From: Scalesia atractyloides
Taxonomy: Eukaryota > Streptophyta > Magnoliopsida > Asterales > Asteraceae
Direction of reading: 5' to 3'
Assembly: GCA_947069175.1 (NCBI GenBank)
Contig: CAMTDV010000012.1
Span: forward strand, 40,642,341-40,706,340
DNA length: 64,000 nt
Shown one piece after another: positions 58,101 to 64,000 of this stretch (position 1 is its first letter; every line of letters starts with the position of its first letter). Under the pieces are notes generated by a model. It was given only the letters and a program-made list of their open reading frames with translations. It searched no databases and was not told the DNA's origin. The position numbers were made by a program, and so were the translations under genes.

Positions 58101-58126
58101 AGTCTACCCCTCTTAAAGAAGGTTTC
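58101..58126 (-). promoter_or_regulatory. Polypurine tract next to LTR 2
   Basis: The minus strand reads TTCTTTAAGAGGGGTAGACT before TGTAACG. The equivalent tract beside LTR 3 is at 63911-63935. Confidence 0.7.
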
Positions 58127-59939
58127 GTCCCCGAAACCTCTTTCCTCCTTGCTAGACCAAATCTACTCTTAGCTTTTCATTCTATTTATTCAAGATGCTT
58201 AGTTCAACACAAAAATATTTGTGACCAATTAAGAAGTAGCTTTCACGCACATCTATAAGTATATGTCTTGTTCTTGCCTTCTTAATTAAAATAAGACCTT
58301 CATACATTTATCAATCATGGTGGATCGGTAAATTTCCATCTCACACGTTTGTCATACATAATATTCCATTCTAGTGTTAGTCACATGAGTACCTATCGTG
58401 GGTTTACCTCGATGTTCTATTATTAGCATTCCTTTGGGGTACTTTCATTGGCACATAATAATTTAGACCATCTACATACTCCTTTTACCAACATTCATTT
58501 AAGGTGAACATTATCACTAGGTAACTAGTATTTCATTCTCGTTTATCTTGAGCAAACCACTACATTCCATCACTAATGTTGCTCCTAATTTCTTTCATAT
58601 CCACATGGGAAGTGAGCATATGATAGTACGCATTACCATAAACATTCAATTATTTATTAATACTACAACATAAATACCATTTTCATACTTACTTATTCGT
58701 ACTCAACACGAAGATTTAGCATCATGCTAGATTTTCTACTGTTACTTGTACTATGCACGCCTGTAGGTTTAACATCGAATCATTTCATTCATGTCACTTT
58801 GTTCTCCACCCTCCTCACGCACTATTTATCTACATAAGTAATTATGTCATGCAAATTCATTGTACGGGCGTTTAACCAATACCCGGAATTTTCACTCAAG
58901 GCATTTTGATATTTCCTTTATATGACATGAATTTCTTCTTATGTTGACTGTTAAAAGTCAAACATTCCATACCATACCATACATAGTTATCCTACCATTC
59001 ATTTCCTTAGTTTGTCTGTCGTATTCAATCTACCAATTCCTACTTATCATTAACGAGTTAAACATTTTACTAAACTTGCTTTTATTGCATAAATCATCGA
59101 TCCGCGATCCAGATTGGCCCACTTCTTCATGAGTCCATGCCATAACTGAATTGACCTCGTCCATCCATGTGATGAGCTTCTGCTCGTGCACATCCTTTCC
59201 AACTCTACCAGCTTTACTCAACAAGATTTCTACAATTCTTATCTATAAAATGAAGGATTAGCACATTTCATTGACAGTCCTTCAGGTACGGCATTTGTTT
59301 GCATACTAGCCATTTTCTAAATTCTTTTAAAACATTAGTTCATTTGACTCATCCATAACCGGTCAATACATGACCATTCTTTAACATATTATTTTCCTTT
59401 ATTCTACTCGTTCATAACAGGTCAATACATAACTTCTTTAACATACCAATCCACTCGGTTCTTCATTGTATTCGGTGTTAATTCACCTATGTTCTTTCGC
59501 AAATCTCTTACTAATGGGTATCCTACATTATACATTGCATTCCTTATGTAATACTTTCAAAATTTGTAAATAATTATTTACTTACTTCTGCAGTTTGACT
59601 TTTCTAGGTCAAACTACCATTTATTATTTATTGTTTACATATTCTGGGGTGTGTGTGTGTTGTACTTACCTCCAAACCAAACATGCTTACAAAAACATCA
59701 TCCCATTGTTTTAGCATTTCTTGCATGACCTTACTTTCCATCCATCCTTAAGCCATGCATCTAGGCCGTAGCTTGTTGTTCGCCCCAACTCTCATGAGTT
59801 GATTTTTAATATTCTTTCTTTCGATAAAATTTATGTTTGCATGCCAATTCCGATCATTCTCTTGTTATAGTATCGCCATTTACTTTATGCTTACTCATAT
59901 GACCCAATTGACTCCATTATGGTCGAACTGTCAACACAT

Positions 59940-60310
59940 TCTTATGTAGGTTAATTTCATTATTCTATGTTTTAAGTCCGTCTCACGGATTCAAACATTT
60001 CTTTCATACTTTTCATTCTTTTTATGTTTTGAATTTGTCTTACGGATTCAAACGTATCATTCATACTTTTCATTCTTTTATGTTTTGATTCCATCTCACG
60101 GATTCAAACATTTCATTCCTACCTGGTTGATCCGTTCTTACTTACGGACTCATACCTTTTCATCCTTATCGTTCATTCTTACTTGTTTAATCCGTACTCA
60201 CTTACGGGTTCAAACATTTTCATTCTTACCATTCATGTTTTTCTTTCATGCCTTTCATTCTTACAAGTTTGACCCGTACATCAACTACGGATTCAAACTT
60301 GTTCATTCAT
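59940..60310. repeat. ~55-60-bp tandem repeats in LARD-like leader
   Basis: Five to six units around TCTCACGGATTCAAACATTTC and TTCATTCTTTT-ATGTTTTGA. The mirrored array lies at 55030-55330. Confidence 0.8.
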
Positions 60311-60659
60311 GTTTTTCTTTCTCATAGAGTACTCTCAATTTCCTGAGTGTCTTACAACTCCTTTCACCTACACGTCCACCTACTACCCAATTCTACCGGA
60401 CATACCTGCGATGATTATCATGGTCTCACGAATGTCATATGCTTCTTGCGTACTGGCCAAGTGCGCAATCCACATGCTAGTTTCGTGCCTTCATGTAGTC
60501 ATCACCTTATGTCTGAAGAAGTGGATTTGCAGTTCGTGCAACATCTTTAAAACCTTACCAAGATAATATCATTGTCTTTCGTTTAACATTTACCCTCCCC
60601 AAGGAGATTCTTCCTTTTTCCTTTAAAACCGGTACCCATAATAAATAAATAATATGTGT

Positions 60660-60666
<7 letters not shown>

Positions 60667-60693
<27 letters not shown>
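60667..60693. repeat. (TA)n microsatellite
   Basis: About 13 TA units in the leader. Confidence 0.9.
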
Positions 60694-60695
<2 letters not shown>

Positions 60696-60907
60696 GTACT
60701 GGGTCCATCCGTTTAATACATGCTTTGGTATTCAACGCAGACCGCATCCTCGAATCATCCTCTTCAAATACATAAGCTACTGCATATACAATACCGTTAG
60801 CGTCTTTATGAATACATAAGTACACGCTCATTCAATTCTATCTATGATCTTGATCGATCTTGATTGTACGGGTTCCTGTCACAAAGCACACGGTTTGAGT
60901 TCAAGTA

Positions 60908-60930
60908 CCCAAACCCTAACCCTAAACCAA
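60908..60930 (-). repeat. Telomere-like repeats at the PBS position
   Basis: The minus strand reads TTGG-TTTAGGGTTAGGGTTTGGG directly after the LTR. The plus-oriented relative has TGGTATAGAGCC at the same place. About three TTTAGGG-type units. Confidence 0.7.
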
Positions 60931-61714
60931 CTTATAAGACCCCATCACGTTTTAATCAAAAGATGCAGCGGAAATGCGTACCATAAAATTTCTTTCTTTA
61001 TAAATGTTCTATCAAACTCGAAAACCATTTAAAAACGGATCCTTAAGAAAATGTTACATCATTCATCTTTAGTTAATGTACCGATATAACATGTGAATAC
61101 GAACAAAGTGACCACCCTTCTGTACTATCCATGTTTTATAACTCGAACTTCGCCTGCTTGTCCCACGTGGTAGATATAATGTTTCATTTAACCTGCGGTC
61201 ACCATAAACAGCCGACACTTTAGTGAATGGTGACACCATACTTATAATATAAACATCTAGCTAAAAGATCATATTGCATCTAACGATGCAAGATGTCTTG
61301 TTCGATCATCCTTCAAAACTCATTCGCTACTTCCTGGCATCAACTTACTCGGACCCAACGTTATCATACCTGCACTTTTCAGTTCATTCTCAATGATAAC
61401 ATGATTAGTAACGTGCACCCTTAAACATATTGAAACCCACAACTTCACATAAACATATTTTATTAAATCTTTGTTCATTAGGTTACATCACATGCATTCA
61501 CGTTTATATATCCGAGCACGTACTTATGTTTCCCATACCCACATATACACTTATAAATTCATACTACATATACTCAATGTAAATTTTATTTATATACACA
61601 TGTACAATCACAATAATTCAATTTCCACCAAGTACATTACTTTGTTAGACATACCATTTTCCATATATAAACAAGCTTATGTATTAGTTTTGTCCCTTAA
61701 CACGTGACATTCTT

Positions 61715-61820
61715 TGTTCGTTTGACCCGTTCATGACGGGTAAACACTTTGACCATTCTTTCACTAAAACATTCTTTGTTCGTTTGAACCCGCTCATAAC
61801 GGGTAAACACTTTAACCATC
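61715..61820. repeat. Two-copy 68-bp repeat in LTR 3
   Basis: ACATTCTTTGTTCGTTTGA-CCCG-TCAT-ACGGGTAAACACTTT occurs twice with few differences. Confidence 0.85.
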
Positions 61821-61839
61821 TATTATATCATCATTATTA

Positions 61840-62215
61840 ATACTATTTTAAATCAGCATGTTGTACTAATTAATTATGTTGTTGTAATTCAGCATTTTCA
61901 CCCTTTTAACTTTCGAATCAGGTTTTCAAGTAACTAATGAAACGTAGCCTATTGAAATAGCTTTCTAAGCATATAAAGAATGTCTCCATACGATGTATAC
62001 ATGAATTTATATGAATTTTACAAAAACAGGACAACAACACATTTTGCTTCAATCAGCATGCTATACTAATTAACCATACTACTGTAATTATGCAGTTTCA
62101 CCCTTTCAACGTTCGAATCAGGTTTTCAAGTAAATTAATGAAACGTAGCTTATTGAATACCTTTCCAAGCATATAAAGAACGTCTCCATACGATGTATAC
62201 ATGATTTTATCTGAT
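61840..62215. repeat. ~200-bp tandem duplication in LTR 3
   Basis: AATCAGCATG-T-TACTAATTAA through CTCCATACGATGTATACATGA-TTTAT recurs after about 200 bp. Confidence 0.85.
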
Positions 62216-63910
62216 TTTTATAAGATTCTGCTGTCACAGGAAATAATAATACGAATTTTAATTTCGGAAATCACTTACCTTATACGTCGAAAAATCATGC
62301 TTGCTCCCTTGCCTCATCTTGACCCGTTAGTCCTCCGTGCTTGAGTCGATTGATAAGATTCCCATCCTTACATGTCATTACGTTCATATCATGGTTAGCA
62401 TATATGATCATACATACAAATATTCATTTCTTTCCATTCATACATTACTTGACTTTCATTAGTCAATTACCGCATACATAAGTCACATACGAATACATAG
62501 TTACCTTGTTCCAAATCCACGCAAATCAATTATATCATATATAGCACATAAATCATCTAGTACATAACACATGACTTCTACTCTTACAATTGTATCCGAA
62601 AGCCTATCCATGATTTTCGTAGATCGTTGACTTTTAGAAAGTCAATTGTCTTACTAACACCTTTTCAACCTATGAACATGAATCTTCCTTAATATGGTGT
62701 ACCATGGTATTGACATCATATGCATTTCATACTCATATTTTATGATATATACAACTACTTGATCACCAAATTACATACACATACATAATCAATCCCATCC
62801 ACACTAACATTTTATATCTTCATAACTAACACTATAGCCCGTAGTTAGCTAACCCGACATCATTTCAAATTTACCCTTTTTTAGGATTCTCATATGCTTA
62901 TCATTTACTTATAAATCACAATTCACATGGTGTGTATTACATCACACAAGCATATAGCGCAAACTCCTAAAGCATACCTCTACCGAATAACACATTAACT
63001 ACCTTCTCATATGGAATTCATCAAGAACATATTCCTCATGATATTTCACTATCAATATATCTAATTACATAATTATATATAATATATATATATAATATAT
63101 AATACCTATAACATGCATACAATTTCACATATCGTTGCCATTTAGGTATTTCATCAAACATTTGGTATGCGTACTACTTTCTAAGCCTAATGTACAAGTA
63201 TTTCATGCTTTTCTTCCTACTTATCACTTCTATTCATCAACACAACTAAATATCAAACAAATTTCCATACAATACTAAACCTAAATAACAAGTATACGTC
63301 ACATACTACAAAATACATCAATTTGAACAAGAATTAGACATGGTGATTCACCCATGTCGCCACCTACACCACCAATGGTGGGTTTCACCTTCAAATATCA
63401 AATTACTCAAAGTCATTCATAACACATGTTCCATATGGTGATTCTAACACATATTCATGCTTAAATTCATACTAATTCATGGATTGTTCAACAACCCACT
63501 TTATAAAAATCACAAAATCAAAAAATTATAACTTACCACATGTTTGTTAGGATGAGATTATGAGAGTTCTTCTTCCATGCAAGGCATCATCACTCAATTC
63601 GATCTTGATTTGGTTAAATTTGTGATATATTGAACTTGAGAGAGTTCTTTCTATCTCTCTGTACATCGACATATGCACACACATATTCACTAGATTTTTA
63701 ATTTCTTTTTCTTTTAATAACTTAACTTTCTAAAATGCCCATCTTTAGTCCCTTTGTTTAGTTAATTGTTTTGTTTGATCACATATTCCTTCCTTACTAA
63801 TTAACTTGTATTTTTAACTAAGTTATCTAACTTAATTAGTTAACCCCCCTCATATCATAAAACAATGGAACATACTGGTAAATTAAACGTTCGGGTTTTG
63901 GGGCGTTACA

Positions 63911-64000
63911 AGTCTACCCCCCTTAAAGGAGGTTTCGTCCTCGAAACCTCTTTCATTTTATCAAATTAAGACATGTTTACACCCCAGATAGTCATTCCTC
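63911..64000 (-). mobile_element. 3' end of another internal region (PPT side)
   Basis: AGTCTACCCCCCTTAAAGGAGGTTTCGTC repeats the sequence beside LTR 2 (58101 on). LTR 3 is therefore also the 3' LTR of an element that continues right of the window. Confidence 0.7.

Larger units (their letters stand above)
58127..60932 (-). mobile_element. ORF-poor internal region of minus LARD-like element
   Basis: About 2.8 kb between two minus-oriented LTRs. No gag or pol motif is visible, so the element is non-autonomous or internally deleted. It contains a tandem array at 59940-60310, a GT run at 59649-59660 and a TA microsatellite at 60667-60693. Confidence 0.6.
60933..63910 (-). mobile_element. LTR 3 (minus) of LARD-like family (2978 bp)
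   Basis: The right end is GGGGCGTTACA (63900-63910); the left end TATAAGACCCC has lost the TG (now TA). Splice-donor-like sites lie at about 63533 and 62272 (minus strand). It includes a doubled 68-bp unit with GACCCG-TCAT-ACGGGTAAACACTTT (61715-61815) and a ~200-bp duplication (61840-62030 and 62040-62215). Confidence 0.78.

Noticed and set aside
59030..59224. 64-codon minus ORF in the LARD-like internal region
   Set aside because: Protein-like composition but no recognised motif, and not supported by a second copy; possibly a gag remnant.
60583..60831. 82-codon minus ORF containing an Ile-Tyr run
   Set aside because: The run is a translated TA microsatellite; the frame is otherwise noncoding leader.
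60905..60930. Interstitial telomere
   Set aside because: Only about three units; reported instead as an oddity at a PBS.

Overview
The window is a repeat-dense block of a plant nuclear genome. I see no intact host gene, rRNA, genuine tRNA or CRISPR array. Nearly everything is LTR retrotransposon: Ty1/copia elements of the Sirevirus type, and Ty3/gypsy elements of a chromovirus (Tekay/Del-like) type and a Tat (Grande/Retand-like) type. They are nested in one another and all broken by stops, frameshifts, truncations or recombination to solo LTRs. From memory, the ORF downstream of copia pol and the triple-knuckle gypsy gag resemble proteins from daisy-family (Asteraceae) genomes, so an asterid and probably an Asteraceae species is likely. 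That is inference, not a database result.

Region 1-12579: plus-strand copia element A. It shows a gag remnant with two zinc knuckles, pol (protease, integrase, RT, RNase H), a palindrome-bearing spacer, a long env-like ORF region and the 3' LTR (11897-12579). The env-like ORF is split by a 2168-bp solo LTR (9518-11685, TSD TCAGA). That solo LTR carries tRNA-like modules with A box, B box and T-run.

Region 12580-18845: the 5' LTR of a minus-strand copia element (B) abuts the env-like ORF and 3' LTR of a plus-strand element (C). A 1195-bp Tat solo LTR (16155-17349, TSD AAATC) splits C's env-like ORF.

Region 18846-23009: AT-rich low-copy-looking DNA with a ~1-kb imperfect inverted repeat (about 18850-19850), a possible SINE and no convincing gene.

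Region 23010-51445: minus-strand copia element D, running from its 3' LTR (23010-23409) to RT at 51445. It is opened by two gypsy elements. One is a near-complete minus-strand chromovirus (24232-37869) with two ~3.4-kb LTRs, PBS, PPT, an extra ORF before gag, gag, protease, RT/RNase H, integrase and a chromodomain. The other is a plus-strand Tat element (38332-47438) with 5' LTR, PBS, gag, pol with a second (archaeal-type) RNase H, and an antisense ORF; its 3' LTR is missing. The env-like ORF of D is left in three pieces (48150-47444, 38331-37871, 24226-23478).

Region 51446-64000: three related ~2.95-kb LTRs with conserved splice-donor-like sites. The first is plus-oriented (51446-54394) with PBS and an ORF-free leader. 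The next two are minus-oriented (ending 58100 and 63910) and separated by a 2.8-kb ORF-poor internal region. Together they form an LTR-internal-LTR-internal chain of a non-autonomous, LARD-like family.

None of the element proteins looks functional. The most unusual items are the tRNA-like cassettes in the solo LTR, the long inverted repeat, the family-specific palindrome clusters, the ~158-bp periodicity hidden in the chromovirus LTR, and the telomere-like patch at a primer-binding site.
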